From: Flavobacterium foetidum
GTDB taxonomy: Bacteria; Bacteroidota; Bacteroidia; Flavobacteriales; Flavobacteriaceae
DNA length: 64,000 bases
Reading direction: 5' to 3'
Assembly: GCF_004634245.1 (NCBI RefSeq)
Contig: NZ_SJTF01000006.1
Location: 186,001 to 250,000 of the forward strand
Numbering within the stretch: the first letter of the stretch is position 1; each line of letters opens with the position of its first letter. A model generated the notes under the pieces. It ran no database searches, was not told the origin of the DNA, and saw nothing but the letters and a program-made list of their open reading frames with translations. Positions 1 to 8,507 of the stretch are shown one piece after another. The position numbers were made by a program, and so were the translations under genes.

Positions 1-643
1 CTTTGGTTAAATCTATTTTAGAAAGTGTTTCTCCGTCTAATTTTGCCAGTTCAAAACCAGTCGAATTGTTTTCAACACTTATACTGCTTGTTTTAATTGA
101 ATCGGTTACCCATTTAAAAAACTCTTTGTACGACTGTACATTTGTGTTTTTAAAATGCAGTACATTTTCTGTCAGTTCGCCTAATAATTTTGTATCTGTT
201 TCGCTTCCGAAAGAAATCGCAATTAAGTTTGCCGTACGCTGCCAGTTTTGTTTCCATTCATTAATTGCAGCCTGAGTATCGTCTGTAGGAACTCCATCAG
301 TAAACAAGAAAACTATTGGTTTCCAGTCGCCTTTTACCTCATAAGTAGTTTTTACGATATTGCTTCTCAATTCGTACATTAAATGCCCTAGACCCTTGCT
401 TAAAGAAGTTCCGCTTCCTATTGGGAATTTTGGAGGATAAAAACTCACTATTTCCTGTAACGGAACCAGTGTTTTGGGCTGTCCAGCAAATACGATTATC
501 GAAACAAAAACTGTTTCCAGCGCATGTGGATCTGTTTTTAAAGCCTGAATAATAGTCGCTAAACCTTCTTCAACCTGCTGAATCGGTTCTCCAACCATTG
601 ATTCTGAAATATCAATTAGAAAATATATCGGTAATCTTCTCAT
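1..643 (-). CDS. TerY-like von Willebrand factor A domain protein (3' end outside window)
   Basis: The reading frame opens at an ATG (641-643) and stays open to the window edge, so the C-terminus is missing. The N-terminus MRRLPIYFLIDISESM matches the two other vWA proteins of this operon. It carries a metal-ion-dependent adhesion site: Asp11-x-Ser13-x-Ser15 (DISES rather than the DTSGS of its paralogues), a Thr in the GSGTSLSKG loop and an Asp in FTDGVP. TerY-type vWA proteins are cytosolic metal-binding adaptors of Ter stress modules. It lies 1 bp after the 645-896 gene, so translation is probably coupled. Family is clear; exact partner unknown. Confidence 0.85.
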   Translation of the reverse strand, partial: MRRLPIYFLIDISESMVGEPIQQVEEGLATIIQALKTDPHALETVFVSIIVFAGQPKTLVPLQEIVSFYPPKFPIGSGTSLSKGLGHLMYELRSNIVKTTYEVKGDWKPIVFLFTDGVPTDDTQAAINEWKQNWQRTANLIAISFGSETDTKLLGELTENVLHFKNTNVQSYKEFFKWVTDSIKTSSISVENNSTGFELAKLDGETLSKIDLTK

Positions 644-644
644 T

Positions 645-896
645 TTAAAGGAAATTTAATATCATTAAAAAAACAACTAAAAGCAGTATCTGCGTCATGT
701 CCACCGCAAGACCAGTTCCAACCTGGAAAGGCTTGACCATTGGTTTCAGAAAATTGAAGATGGGTGAAAATATACTGTTGAAAAAATCAAAAACAGATTT
801 GTACTGTGAATTCAGCCTGTCTTTGTAAGGCAGTAATTTGGAATACAAAAACAGCCCGACAATCAGAATTTGAACAATTATTTTTAGAGCATGCAT
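645..896 (-). CDS. small membrane protein, possibly YggT-like
   Basis: Eighty-three residues with a hydrophobic helix at about residues 4-18 and a second at about 66-83, joined by a polar stretch with the string SPIFNFLKPM. That layout recalls YggT-family proteins (a short SPhhxPhR element followed by a hydrophobic helix), but the match is loose and made by eye. The ATG overlaps the last base of the 896-1354 gene, and the stop lies 1 bp before the next vWA start, so it is embedded in the Ter operon. Function unknown; a membrane anchor for the Ter complex would be speculation. Confidence 0.6.
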   Translation of the reverse strand: MHALKIIVQILIVGLFLYSKLLPYKDRLNSQYKSVFDFFNSIFSPIFNFLKPMVKPFQVGTGLAVDMTQILLLVVFLMILNFL

Positions 897-1354
897 TATG
901 AAAACACTTTTATCAACTCGTTTGCAATTTCTTTGAAAGCCTGCCTTTCGTCACTGTTTTTTGTGTAGTATCCGTAAATCGAAACGCCGTTATTGGGTTC
1001 GATATAGTTAACAGAAAAAGCAGCTCCGTAACATCTACTCCCTCTATTTAACGGAATATCATGCATTATTTTAATGTAAGCGCAGTTTTCGCGAATGATA
1101 ACGTCTTTTATAGCAAAATCATTTTTTTGATACTGCTTTCTTAAAGTCTGTTCCACATTTTTGATGTCAAAATTGGCAACAGTTGAGGTTTCATAACAAA
1201 TATTCAAATCATCGATGTTCATAGAATCCAGAATTTGCTCAGGACTCAAAACCATCGCTTCAAATTCTTCGTCTTTACCTTCGTAATACATTTCATCTGC
1301 CGCCTTACCAACTTTGATCAGTACTTCTGTAAATGTAAATAATGTGTCAATCAT
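896..1354 (-). CDS. hypothetical protein of the Ter operon
   Basis: A 152-residue soluble protein without a signal peptide or membrane segment. An acidic N-terminal third (GKDEEFEAM) is followed by what looks like a mixed alpha/beta domain. I do not recognise the family. It lies 10 bp after the vWA gene at 1365-2000 and shares a base with the next gene, which argues that it is a real member of the polycistron. A role in the Ter stress system is inferred from position only. Confidence 0.65.
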   Translation of the reverse strand: MIDTLFTFTEVLIKVGKAADEMYYEGKDEEFEAMVLSPEQILDSMNIDDLNICYETSTVANFDIKNVEQTLRKQYQKNDFAIKDVIIRENCAYIKIMHDIPLNRGSRCYGAAFSVNYIEPNNGVSIYGYYTKNSDERQAFKEIANELIKVFS

Positions 1355-1364
1355 TTGTTTGAAA

Positions 1365-2000
1365 TTAAATCACAACAGTTATTTCGCTTGGCGGAGGAGG
1401 CAATGTTACGCTTTCGCCCGTTCCTTGGCTTTTGTTGCCCTGCTCGATGGTTTCTGACACCCATTTAAAAAATTGCTTCAGCGTAGAACTGTCGGCAGAA
1501 GCCAGATGTACTACATTATCAGTCAGTTCTTTTAAAATTTCGTCGTTTGCCATATGTCCTGCAGCACATCCTACGACAGCGCCAAAACTCAAATTTCTTA
1601 TTTCCTGAGTTTTTTCTCTGTATAATTGAATATCCGAAGGTTTTCCGTCTGTAAAAACAAAAAGCAACGGTTTCCAATCGCCTTTTTGAGTCGCAGAACC
1701 TTTTATAACATCTTTTTTTACTTTTTGAATGACAAAATCCAGACCTGCTCCCGTATTGGTTGGGCCACTTTGCGGGCAAGTGATTTCAGGAAGCTGAAAA
1801 TGAACCAACTCTGTAAGCGGAACAATTTCTTTTACTTCACGATCGTAAGTAATAATGCTGATCCAAAGCGAATCTAAAGCCTGAGCATCTGAACGCAACG
1901 TATTGACCATTCCGCTTAAAGCATTGTTTAAAGCCTGAATTGGCTCTCCGTACATAGAACCCGAGGTATCTAGCAAAAAATATACTGGTAGTCTTCTCAT
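1365..2000 (-). CDS. TerY-like von Willebrand factor A domain protein
   Basis: A 211-residue single-domain vWA protein. MIDAS residues are visible: Asp11-Thr-Ser13-Gly-Ser15, a Thr near 81-83 (GPTNTGAG) and Asp118 in FTDGKPS. The C-terminus ends in a proline run followed by SEITVVI; the 2141-2779 paralogue ends almost the same way (SELNIIV). Related TerY proteins bind divalent metal and, in Ter systems, are thought to organise TerD/TerB-type proteins at the membrane. A 140 bp gap separates it from the upstream vWA gene, the largest gap in the operon. Confident in the family, not in the partner. Confidence 0.88.
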   Translation of the reverse strand: MRRLPVYFLLDTSGSMYGEPIQALNNALSGMVNTLRSDAQALDSLWISIITYDREVKEIVPLTELVHFQLPEITCPQSGPTNTGAGLDFVIQKVKKDVIKGSATQKGDWKPLLFVFTDGKPSDIQLYREKTQEIRNLSFGAVVGCAAGHMANDEILKELTDNVVHLASADSSTLKQFFKWVSETIEQGNKSQGTGESVTLPPPPSEITVVI

Positions 2001-2077
2001 ATCACTTTCAAAAAATGTTATAACAATGAAAATTACTGACTTTAGAATTTCATATCAGAAATTGAAAAGCGCTGTTC

Positions 2078-2097
2078 ATAACATCGCTTGATGTTAT
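2078..2097. other. small perfect hairpin in the largest gap of the Ter operon
   Basis: An 8 bp perfect inverted repeat (ATAACATC/GATGTTAT) with a 4-base loop lies between the second and third vWA genes. No T-run follows on the minus strand, so it does not look like an intrinsic terminator. It could be an mRNA-processing or stability hairpin dividing the polycistron. No TAnnTTTG box is visible in the gap. Confidence 0.35.
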
Positions 2098-2140
2098 TTA
2101 ATTATTCGATCAAAAAAAATACAACTCCGCCTTTCAGTTC

Positions 2141-2779
2141 TTAGACGATAATATTTAATTCTGATGGAGGCGGAGGCAATTCTTTTAAATTCGTAAATTC
2201 TTTTCCTGAATCTTCGACTTTTGTTGAGGTTACCCCAATCGAAGCGGTTACCCATTGAAAAAACTTGCCGATACTGGCACTATCTGCGGTATCCAGACTA
2301 ACAACATTATCTGTAATCTGTTTTAAAATAGCGGCATCTGCCCCACCGCCTGCTGCACAGGCCACGGTAAAAGCAATTTTGGCTTTTTTAAATTCATTCA
2401 GACCGCTTTCCCAGTTGTCTGTCGGAATTCCGTCTGTCATGATAAATACCAACGGTTTCCAATCTCCTTTTTGTTCTGTCGTTGTTTTGGCAACTTCAGA
2501 TTCAATCTTTTGAGCGGTTAATCTTAGTGCTTCACCGAGGGCCGTAACTCCCGATGCTTTAAGATCTACCATCTGAAAAGAGGCCAAATCGGTTAAAGGA
2601 ATCAGCTGCTGCGCTGTAGTATCAAAAGTAATAACGCTCAAAAAAGCAGTTTCAATTGCCTGAGGATTCTGGCGTAATGAACTGATCATCATTTGAACTC
2701 CATTTTTTACAGCTTCGATTGGCTCTCCGGTCATTGATCCGGATGTATCTAATAATAAATATACAGGCAGTCTTCTCAT
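2141..2779 (-). CDS. TerY-like von Willebrand factor A domain protein
   Basis: A 212-residue vWA protein with DTSGS at residues 11-15, a Thr in the SGVTALGEAL loop and an Asp in MTDGIPTD, so the MIDAS metal site is complete. It is clearly paralogous to 1365-2000 (shared MRRLPVY start, QKGDWKPL before the third motif, and a PPPPSE C-terminal tail). It lies 12 bp after the membrane protein gene at 2792-3208. Probably a metal-dependent protein-interaction subunit of the Ter system. Confidence 0.88.
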   Translation of the reverse strand: MRRLPVYLLLDTSGSMTGEPIEAVKNGVQMMISSLRQNPQAIETAFLSVITFDTTAQQLIPLTDLASFQMVDLKASGVTALGEALRLTAQKIESEVAKTTTEQKGDWKPLVFIMTDGIPTDNWESGLNEFKKAKIAFTVACAAGGGADAAILKQITDNVVSLDTADSASIGKFFQWVTASIGVTSTKVEDSGKEFTNLKELPPPPSELNIIV

Positions 2780-2791
2780 GGTCGTAACGAT

Positions 2792-3208
2792 TTATACAGG
2801 AATATTATAAGTCGGTGTTTCTGTAGCTGGACTGTTTCCTTGATTTGAGCTCTGAACGCCGTCAATGTTGTATGTGCTTGTATCTGCCTCTGGATCATGC
2901 TGTGTCAAGTGGCTCATTACTTCCATAGTTAAATCTTTACCTCCTACAATATGGTGATAAGCAGAACCTATAGTGTAAATGGGTCCCCAAGGAAATCCCC
3001 ACCATCCTACAACTAAATTCAATACTGCGTAACCCCAGGAATATTTAAATGTACTTTCATCTGGTCTGATGAAATAGATGTCTGAACTTCTTTTTAAAGT
3101 CATCAATACAAATGAAATCGTATAGGGGAAAATGACAAATTTACCTCCTTGGTGTACTAAGTCACGCACCTGCGAAACTCTTAGTCCGTCTATATTTTTG
3201 ATTTGCAT
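2792..3208 (-). CDS. membrane-associated protein with WGFPWGPIYT motif
   Basis: A 138-residue protein with hydrophobic stretches at about residues 26-40 and 60-85. The second holds GWWGFPWGPIYT, a strongly conserved-looking segment I have seen in uncharacterised proteins but cannot tie to a named family. The last 35 residues are polar and look disordered, with a repeated TxTYNI element (residues about 110-115 and 131-136). The ATG overlaps the stop of the upstream TerD gene by one base. It may link the cytosolic TerD/vWA proteins to the inner membrane; that is inference. Confidence 0.65.
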   Translation of the reverse strand: MQIKNIDGLRVSQVRDLVHQGGKFVIFPYTISFVLMTLKRSSDIYFIRPDESTFKYSWGYAVLNLVVGWWGFPWGPIYTIGSAYHHIVGGKDLTMEVMSHLTQHDPEADTSTYNIDGVQSSNQGNSPATETPTYNIPV

Positions 3209-3867
3209 TATAGGTACGATTTTACAATTTTGTGAATAGTCTGGCCTAAGAAAGTATCGTCTGTTGGGTCTCCGATTGCACTAAATTTCCATTCTCCATT
3301 TCTTTTGTATAATTTACCCATAATGATAGAGCGCTTGTTTACATACTGCGCTTCTGCAGATACGTTGTATGACGCAAACTCTGAAACTACTCTTGTCGGC
3401 GTTCCTTCGTACATTCTGATTTTCGCATATGGAATTTGAGAAAAATCTTCTTTTCCTGCATTGTTCAAAAAGAAAAATATTTGCGATACTTTAGGGTCAA
3501 CTTTAGAAAGATCTACGGTGATAATCTCATTATCCAGACCGTCATCTCCTCCTGTATCACCAGCAAGATCATCACCTGTATGTTTAAGAGCGCCGTCAAC
3601 ACTTAATAATTTACCTTTTGGCAAACCAAATTGCTGCAATACTTCTACTCTGTACAATGGAGAATACAAATGGTCGCAAAGCTGGTTCTGGTCATTAATC
3701 AAAATACAGCTAAGATCTAAATCTACTTCGGTAATGTTTTTTGATAACCCTAAGAATCCTTTGGTTTCAATTGCACCCCAGTTTACACCGACGCAAAAAT
3801 TTGTTAATGTTTCTCCGCTTGATTTACGCAAATCAATTTTTTGTCCTTTGGTTAAGTTAATTGCCAT
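3208..3867 (-). CDS. TerD family stress-response protein (long form)
   Basis: A 219-residue TerD-fold protein. It starts MAINLTKGQKIDL, the usual N-terminal strand, and carries the acidic Ca2+-binding signature GDDLAGDTGGDDGLDNE (about residues 97-113), followed by the conserved FxxPTDD C-terminus (GDPTDDTFLGQT). TerD proteins bind calcium and are tied to tellurite, phage and other stress resistance. Together with 3887-4438 it forms a long+short TerD pair that closely resembles the pair at 6527-7696. Confidence 0.93.
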   Translation of the reverse strand: MAINLTKGQKIDLRKSSGETLTNFCVGVNWGAIETKGFLGLSKNITEVDLDLSCILINDQNQLCDHLYSPLYRVEVLQQFGLPKGKLLSVDGALKHTGDDLAGDTGGDDGLDNEIITVDLSKVDPKVSQIFFFLNNAGKEDFSQIPYAKIRMYEGTPTRVVSEFASYNVSAEAQYVNKRSIIMGKLYKRNGEWKFSAIGDPTDDTFLGQTIHKIVKSYL

Positions 3868-3886
3868 GTTTAAATTGGGTTTTTAA

Positions 3887-4438
3887 TTAGTTATATTTAT
3901 TTAAATAATCTTGTAAGCCGCCTTTCATGCCTATTCCGACTGCCTCAAATTTCCACTCGTTGTTTCTTTTGTAAAGTCTTCCAAATTCTACAGCAGTTTC
4001 TATAGAGAAATCTTCGTCAAGTTCATATTTAACCAACTCAGTATTGGTCTGATCCAGAATTCTGATAAATGAATTTCTGATTTGTCCGAAGTTTTGTCTT
4101 TTGGTCTCTGCTTGGTGAATCGTTACCACAAAAGAGATTTCGTGCACATCTGCCGAGATTTTAGATAAATCGATTTGGATTTTCTCATCGTCTCCATCGC
4201 CATCTCCTGTTAAATTATCACCTGTATGAATTACCGCTCCGTCTGGCGATTTCAAATTATTGTAATAAACAAAATGGTTGTCATTTGGAATTTTTCCATT
4301 TGCACCAACTAAAAATACCGAAGCATCTACATCAAAACTTGATCCGGTGTTGCTTGAGTTGCTGTCCCAACCAAGACCTACTGTAAACTTCGGAGCATCA
4401 ATACTCTGCCTTTGACCTTTTTCTAAATTAATCGCCAT
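3887..4438 (-). CDS. TerD family stress-response protein (short form)
   Basis: A 183-residue TerD protein with VGLGWDSNSS near residue 20, the FDVDAS strand at 35-40 and the acidic Ca2+-site run DNLTGDGDGDDE (about 74-85). It ends GGLQDYLNKYN, nearly identical to the 7142-7696 product (GGLEDYLNKYN), which points to a recent duplication. It sits 9 bp after the coiled-coil protein gene and 19 bp before the long TerD. Confidence 0.95.
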   Translation of the reverse strand: MAINLEKGQRQSIDAPKFTVGLGWDSNSSNTGSSFDVDASVFLVGANGKIPNDNHFVYYNNLKSPDGAVIHTGDNLTGDGDGDDEKIQIDLSKISADVHEISFVVTIHQAETKRQNFGQIRNSFIRILDQTNTELVKYELDEDFSIETAVEFGRLYKRNNEWKFEAVGIGMKGGLQDYLNKYN

Positions 4439-4447
4439 TTTATCTTT

Positions 4448-5413
4448 TTAATTAATATTAATATTTAACATTGATTTTAAAATATTCGTCTGTTCATCTA
4501 CGTTTTGCAAGTCTTCCAAAAAGTCGACAGACGAAATTTTATTTAAATAATCTTTCAATACTTCCTGCACGTTTTCTGGCAATGAAGTTTTTATGATGCT
4601 TAATTCTTGTTCTAGCGCAAAATTTTTATCCTCCAACTGTTGAATAATTTCACCTTTAGCTGAATTGTTTTTTGAAAGATCAATTCCTTTTGCCATTTCA
4701 TTTTCAATTAGATAAAAGGCTTTTTCATTTCCAACAAAAACAAACAAATCATTAGAATCCCTGAATTCGTATACTTCGATAATTTCATTATTACAAACCA
4801 GACCGCACAAAAACTTGATTTTAAATTTCAATATGTTCAGTCTTCCTAAAAGTTTCTTTTCAAACTTCGCATATTTGTTTTCGTACAAACTCTTTTTAAC
4901 CGCCGCTAGCTGTTCGTACTGTTCGATAGTAATTTCCCTGTAATATTCTGTTTTTACACTATCAGAAAAAGAAATTATATCTTTCCAGTCAAAAGACAGG
5001 TTTAAATCTGAAGCAAAGATGTTGTACAGCTGTTCAATCTTTTGAGACATTCTTTCTGCATGCTCTCTTGCCTGACTTGCAAATTCTTCCTTGCCAATTT
5101 CTGATTTCAGTTTCGCAATAATATCACTATTGATATATATTTCGTCTGAAACCAAACTGTACTGTCTTTCTTTTGACTTTTTTATTTTCTGAAACAAATC
5201 GATTAGACTGTTTGTATACTGTATATGAAACAGTTCCAGCTTGTTGATATCTAATGTCTGATTCTTTTGAAAAAGGGAATGAATGACTTTTGTTCTTACC
5301 AAAACGCCAACAAAGTCCTTGTGGTTAAAAAAATTGGACAACAATTTTAAAACCACCAGTTTTCTGCTGCTATCGTTTATTATTTGAACGTACCTTTCCT
5401 CTTCCTCTTGCAT
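4448..5413 (-). CDS. hypothetical helical/coiled-coil protein of the Ter operon
   Basis: A 321-residue protein rich in Lys, Glu and Leu. It looks mostly helical, with probable coiled coil around residues 60-120 and 255-285 (KGEIIQQLEDKNFALEQELSIIK). No signal peptide or membrane helix. I do not recognise the family. It lies between telA and a TerD gene with short gaps (22 and 9 bp), inside the duplicated TerD block, which makes a scaffold role beside the TelA-like protein plausible but unproven. Confidence 0.6.
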   Translation of the reverse strand: MQEEEERYVQIINDSSRKLVVLKLLSNFFNHKDFVGVLVRTKVIHSLFQKNQTLDINKLELFHIQYTNSLIDLFQKIKKSKERQYSLVSDEIYINSDIIAKLKSEIGKEEFASQAREHAERMSQKIEQLYNIFASDLNLSFDWKDIISFSDSVKTEYYREITIEQYEQLAAVKKSLYENKYAKFEKKLLGRLNILKFKIKFLCGLVCNNEIIEVYEFRDSNDLFVFVGNEKAFYLIENEMAKGIDLSKNNSAKGEIIQQLEDKNFALEQELSIIKTSLPENVQEVLKDYLNKISSVDFLEDLQNVDEQTNILKSMLNININ

Positions 5414-5435
5414 TCAATAAATTCCTTATTCTATA

Positions 5436-6524
5436 TTAGCTTATAACCCCTTTTTTTAATTCGGCTTCAAGGCTTTGTAATCCAGCATCAAGCTGTCTTC
5501 GGGTTTCTGTGCCTTGCTCGTGAATTTGTTTTACTTCTGTTAAAGTATCAATCAATGATTTTGTCGTCATTTTTAGAGTTTCTAGAGATACAACCGTATT
5601 TTCATTTTCTCTTGCCACTTCGATACTGTTTTGTCTCAGCATTTCAGCATTTTTCTGCAGAATAGTGTTGGTTGTTTCTGATACTCTTCTTTGAACCTCG
5701 ATATTTTGTTTTTGTCTTTGAAGTGCAACAGCAAGCGTCAGCTGGTTTTTCCAAACTGGCATTGTTGTTGTCAAAATAGACTGTGCTTTTTCGGCTATAG
5801 AAGTGTTATTATTCTGCACGACACGAATCTGTGCCAGCGATTGCAGCATAATAAAACGAACAATCTTCATATCGGCTAAACGTTTGTCCAGACGGTTTAC
5901 GAATGTTCTTTTGTCTGAAATCTGATAGTCTTGATATTGAGCTGGATTGGCTTCCATAACAGCAAGTTCTTCATTCAATTCCTTAAAACGAATCTGTCCT
6001 GCGATAATGTGTTTTTCCATTTCTTTAATCAGATTAACATTGCCGTCAAACATGGTTTGAAGCGCGCTGTTATCTTTCACAGAATTAATCATACCAGCCT
6101 TAACCTTGTTACTGATTTTGTCAATGTTTACAGTAATTTTATCGTATTGCTGAAACAATTTTTTGACATCTACAACCAATTTATTCAACAAAGGAACCTT
6201 TGAAATAAATCTCTTAAAAGGTCCTTGATTAAGCTGATCTACATCTACATAATTAAGCTCAGTCAATAAATCGTTAATCAAAGATCCTACTTCGCCAGAA
6301 TTATAAGTTCTTACATTGGTTAAAAAAGTATCGCTCTGTTTTGCAATCGAGTTTTGAATTTCTGCTCCGTAGTTCAGAATCGAATTGGCATCATTCTCAT
6401 TTATCTGATTCGAAATAGATTTATAACTATTTACTTCGGCCTCAGTAATTGAAGTCAAATTCACATTACCGTCTTTGTCGATCAAAGAAGTATTTTCTTG
6501 TGTAATTAATTGATTTTCTTCCAT
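5436..6524 (-). CDS. TelA-like toxic anion resistance protein
   Basis: A 362-residue, nearly all-helical protein matching the TelA/KlaA family: a long coiled-coil core, an LxxMKxVRFIMLQSLAQIR-like segment near residue 225, and an IAEKAQSILTTTMPVWKNQL segment near 250, which is the family's most conserved part. TelA proteins are linked to tellurite and other toxic-anion or envelope stress; their mechanism is not settled. The gene starts 2 bp after the long TerD at 6527-7135. Confidence 0.85.
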   Translation of the reverse strand: MEENQLITQENTSLIDKDGNVNLTSITEAEVNSYKSISNQINENDANSILNYGAEIQNSIAKQSDTFLTNVRTYNSGEVGSLINDLLTELNYVDVDQLNQGPFKRFISKVPLLNKLVVDVKKLFQQYDKITVNIDKISNKVKAGMINSVKDNSALQTMFDGNVNLIKEMEKHIIAGQIRFKELNEELAVMEANPAQYQDYQISDKRTFVNRLDKRLADMKIVRFIMLQSLAQIRVVQNNNTSIAEKAQSILTTTMPVWKNQLTLAVALQRQKQNIEVQRRVSETTNTILQKNAEMLRQNSIEVARENENTVVSLETLKMTTKSLIDTLTEVKQIHEQGTETRRQLDAGLQSLEAELKKGVIS

Positions 6525-6526
6525 TT

Positions 6527-7135
6527 TTATAAATGATTTTGTTGAATAGTCACAATAGTCTGTTCTAACTTCTTATCACTTGTAGGAACTCCTACAGCAC
6601 TAAATTTCCAATCACCGTTTCTTTTATAAAAAACTCCTAAAACCATTGAAACGCTTCCTGCAAAAGTTGCGTCGTTTGCGACATCAAAACGTGCAAATTC
6701 TTGTGTTACTCTTGTTGGTGTTCCTTCATAAATTCGGATAGAAGCAAATGGAATATCTTTGAAATCCTGGCCTCTAAAACTGTTTATAAAGAATGCCACA
6801 TAATTTGCCGCTGGTGATAACTGATTAAAATCTAATGTGATTACTTCATTATCCAATCCATCATCTCCATTTAAATCTCCAGTCAAATCATCTCCGCTGT
6901 GTTTTATAGCACGGTCGTTTGATATTAATTTTCTAAAATTTACAGAATCAATATGATTTTTTTTCTCATCATATACAGCACAGCTTGCATCTAAATCAAC
7001 GGCTTCTTTTTTGGTTCCGAAAAAACCTTTTTTCTCGATTGCTCCCCAATTTACCCCTACACAAATGTTTTGTAATTTGGTACCGTTGCTTTTTTCAAGA
7101 TTGATACGCTGTCCTTTTTCTAAATTAATTGCCAT
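6527..7135 (-). CDS. TerD family stress-response protein (long form)
   Basis: A 202-residue TerD protein (MAINLEKGQRINL start, GDDLTGDLNGDDGLDNE acidic Ca2+-site run at about residues 79-95, GVPTSDKKLEQT C-terminus). It is the counterpart of the 219-residue protein at 3208-3867; both have the NICVGVNWGAIE / NFCVGVNWGAIE strand. It is 6 bp from the preceding short TerD. A calcium-binding cytosolic stress protein by family knowledge. Confidence 0.94.
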   Translation of the reverse strand: MAINLEKGQRINLEKSNGTKLQNICVGVNWGAIEKKGFFGTKKEAVDLDASCAVYDEKKNHIDSVNFRKLISNDRAIKHSGDDLTGDLNGDDGLDNEVITLDFNQLSPAANYVAFFINSFRGQDFKDIPFASIRIYEGTPTRVTQEFARFDVANDATFAGSVSMVLGVFYKRNGDWKFSAVGVPTSDKKLEQTIVTIQQNHL

Positions 7136-7141
7136 AATATC

Positions 7142-7696
7142 TTAGTTGTATTTATTTAAATAATCTTCTAATCCGCCTTTCATTCCAACACCCATAGCCT
7201 CAAATTTCCACTGGCCGTCTTTGTTGTAAATTCTTCCAAATTCTACAGCTGTCTCTATAGAAAAATCTTCTTCAAGTTCGTATTTTACAATTTCTTGGTT
7301 GTTGCTGTCATCAACAATTCTGATGAATGAATTTCGTACTTGTCCGAAATTTTGCTTTCTGCTTACCGCGTCGTGAATTGTTACTACGATACAGATTTCT
7401 TTTACTGACGGATTAATTTTTGTCAAATCAATTTTTACTTGTTCATCGTCTCCATCACCATCTCCAGTTAAGTTATCTCCCGTATGAATAACCGATTCAT
7501 CTGGTGATTTTAAGTTGTTGTAAAAAACAAAATGAGAATCAGAAAGAATTTTTCCGCTGTCACCCAAAATAAAAACCGAAGCATCAAGATCAAAACTTGA
7601 ACCTGTACTGCTGCTGTTTGTATCCCATCCTAAACCTACTGTAAATTTTGGTGCGTTGATATTTTCGCGTTGTCCTTTTTGTAAATTGATAGCCAT
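7142..7696 (-). CDS. TerD family stress-response protein (short form)
   Basis: A 184-residue TerD protein with VGLGWDTNSS, FDLDAS and DNLTGDGDGDDE motifs. It closely resembles 3887-4438 along the whole length (shared FVFYNNLKSPD, SFIRI, ELEEDFSIETAVEFGR and EAMGVGMKGG). It lies 2 bp after the phosphoribosyltransferase-like gene. Confidence 0.95.
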   Translation of the reverse strand: MAINLQKGQRENINAPKFTVGLGWDTNSSSTGSSFDLDASVFILGDSGKILSDSHFVFYNNLKSPDESVIHTGDNLTGDGDGDDEQVKIDLTKINPSVKEICIVVTIHDAVSRKQNFGQVRNSFIRIVDDSNNQEIVKYELEEDFSIETAVEFGRIYNKDGQWKFEAMGVGMKGGLEDYLNKYN

Positions 7697-7698
7697 AG

Positions 7699-8505
7699 TT
7701 AATCTATTTTAATAACATTAATGTTTGTTTTATATTCTAAAATCTGATGATAATTGTTGCTTATTGCCAGATGAAATAATTCGTTGCTTTTTTCTGCCGA
7801 AATATTATTTATTAAAAAATCGAATTGCTCCTCATTTAGGCTTAAAATGAATTTTACAATTCTGGTATTATATTGAAAACAAGGGCTATTGATTATCTGC
7901 ACAATGTCTTCTACATTTTTTACTGCAAAATAATTATAATGGTTTTCTATTTTTGGATGAATATCTTTATTAGCAAGTTCTGCGTAATAAACAAAAACAA
8001 AATCACCATTTACGTTGTACTGATCTAATATTCTATTTACCGTATGTTCGTGACTTCCCGTAATTTTGATATCGTCAACAAAAATGCATAGCTTTCCTGC
8101 TATAAAGTTTCGGTCAATATAATAGGTATCATTAGATATTAATTTTACCCTTTGTTCAAAATCCAGATTTCCGTAATCGGTCACATAGGTCTGGTTTCTG
8201 TAGATTTTTGACTCAATACTTGCTTTTTTGCCATTTTTGAACAAAAAGCTGTTTAGCTCTTTCTTAAAATAATAACATAAAAAGTTTGATGCCGTGGGAA
8301 TAGACAAATAGGGACTTGGCAAAATCACAATTTCGCTGCCCGACAAAATCCAATCTTTAAACTCACTGATAAATCCTGCAAATAATTCTTTTGCAAACTT
8401 TTCTGCATAAGACTTAGACCCAAATTTAAATTTACTGTATTCTGCTTCCTCAAATGGGCAGTTTACTTCGTCTGTAATCTTATGTAAGCTATAACTTTTA
8501 TTCAC
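7699..8505 (-). CDS. PRPP-binding phosphoribosyltransferase-like protein of Ter cluster
   Basis: A 268-residue protein. The best motif is IFVDDIKITGSHEHT (residues about 141-155), a type I phosphoribosyltransferase PRPP loop with the two acidic residues Asp144-Asp145 and a Thr-Gly-Ser turn. An ILPSPY segment at 61-66 may be the first PRTase strand. Such proteins occur in Ter clusters together with HAD phosphatases, as part of a proposed nucleotide-like metabolite pathway. It sits 2 bp after the HAD gene and 2 bp before TerD, so it is co-translated with both. The substrate is unknown. Confidence 0.75.
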   Translation of the reverse strand: MNKSYSLHKITDEVNCPFEEAEYSKFKFGSKSYAEKFAKELFAGFISEFKDWILSGSEIVILPSPYLSIPTASNFLCYYFKKELNSFLFKNGKKASIESKIYRNQTYVTDYGNLDFEQRVKLISNDTYYIDRNFIAGKLCIFVDDIKITGSHEHTVNRILDQYNVNGDFVFVYYAELANKDIHPKIENHYNYFAVKNVEDIVQIINSPCFQYNTRIVKFILSLNEEQFDFLINNISAEKSNELFHLAISNNYHQILEYKTNINVIKID

Positions 8506-8507
8506 TT

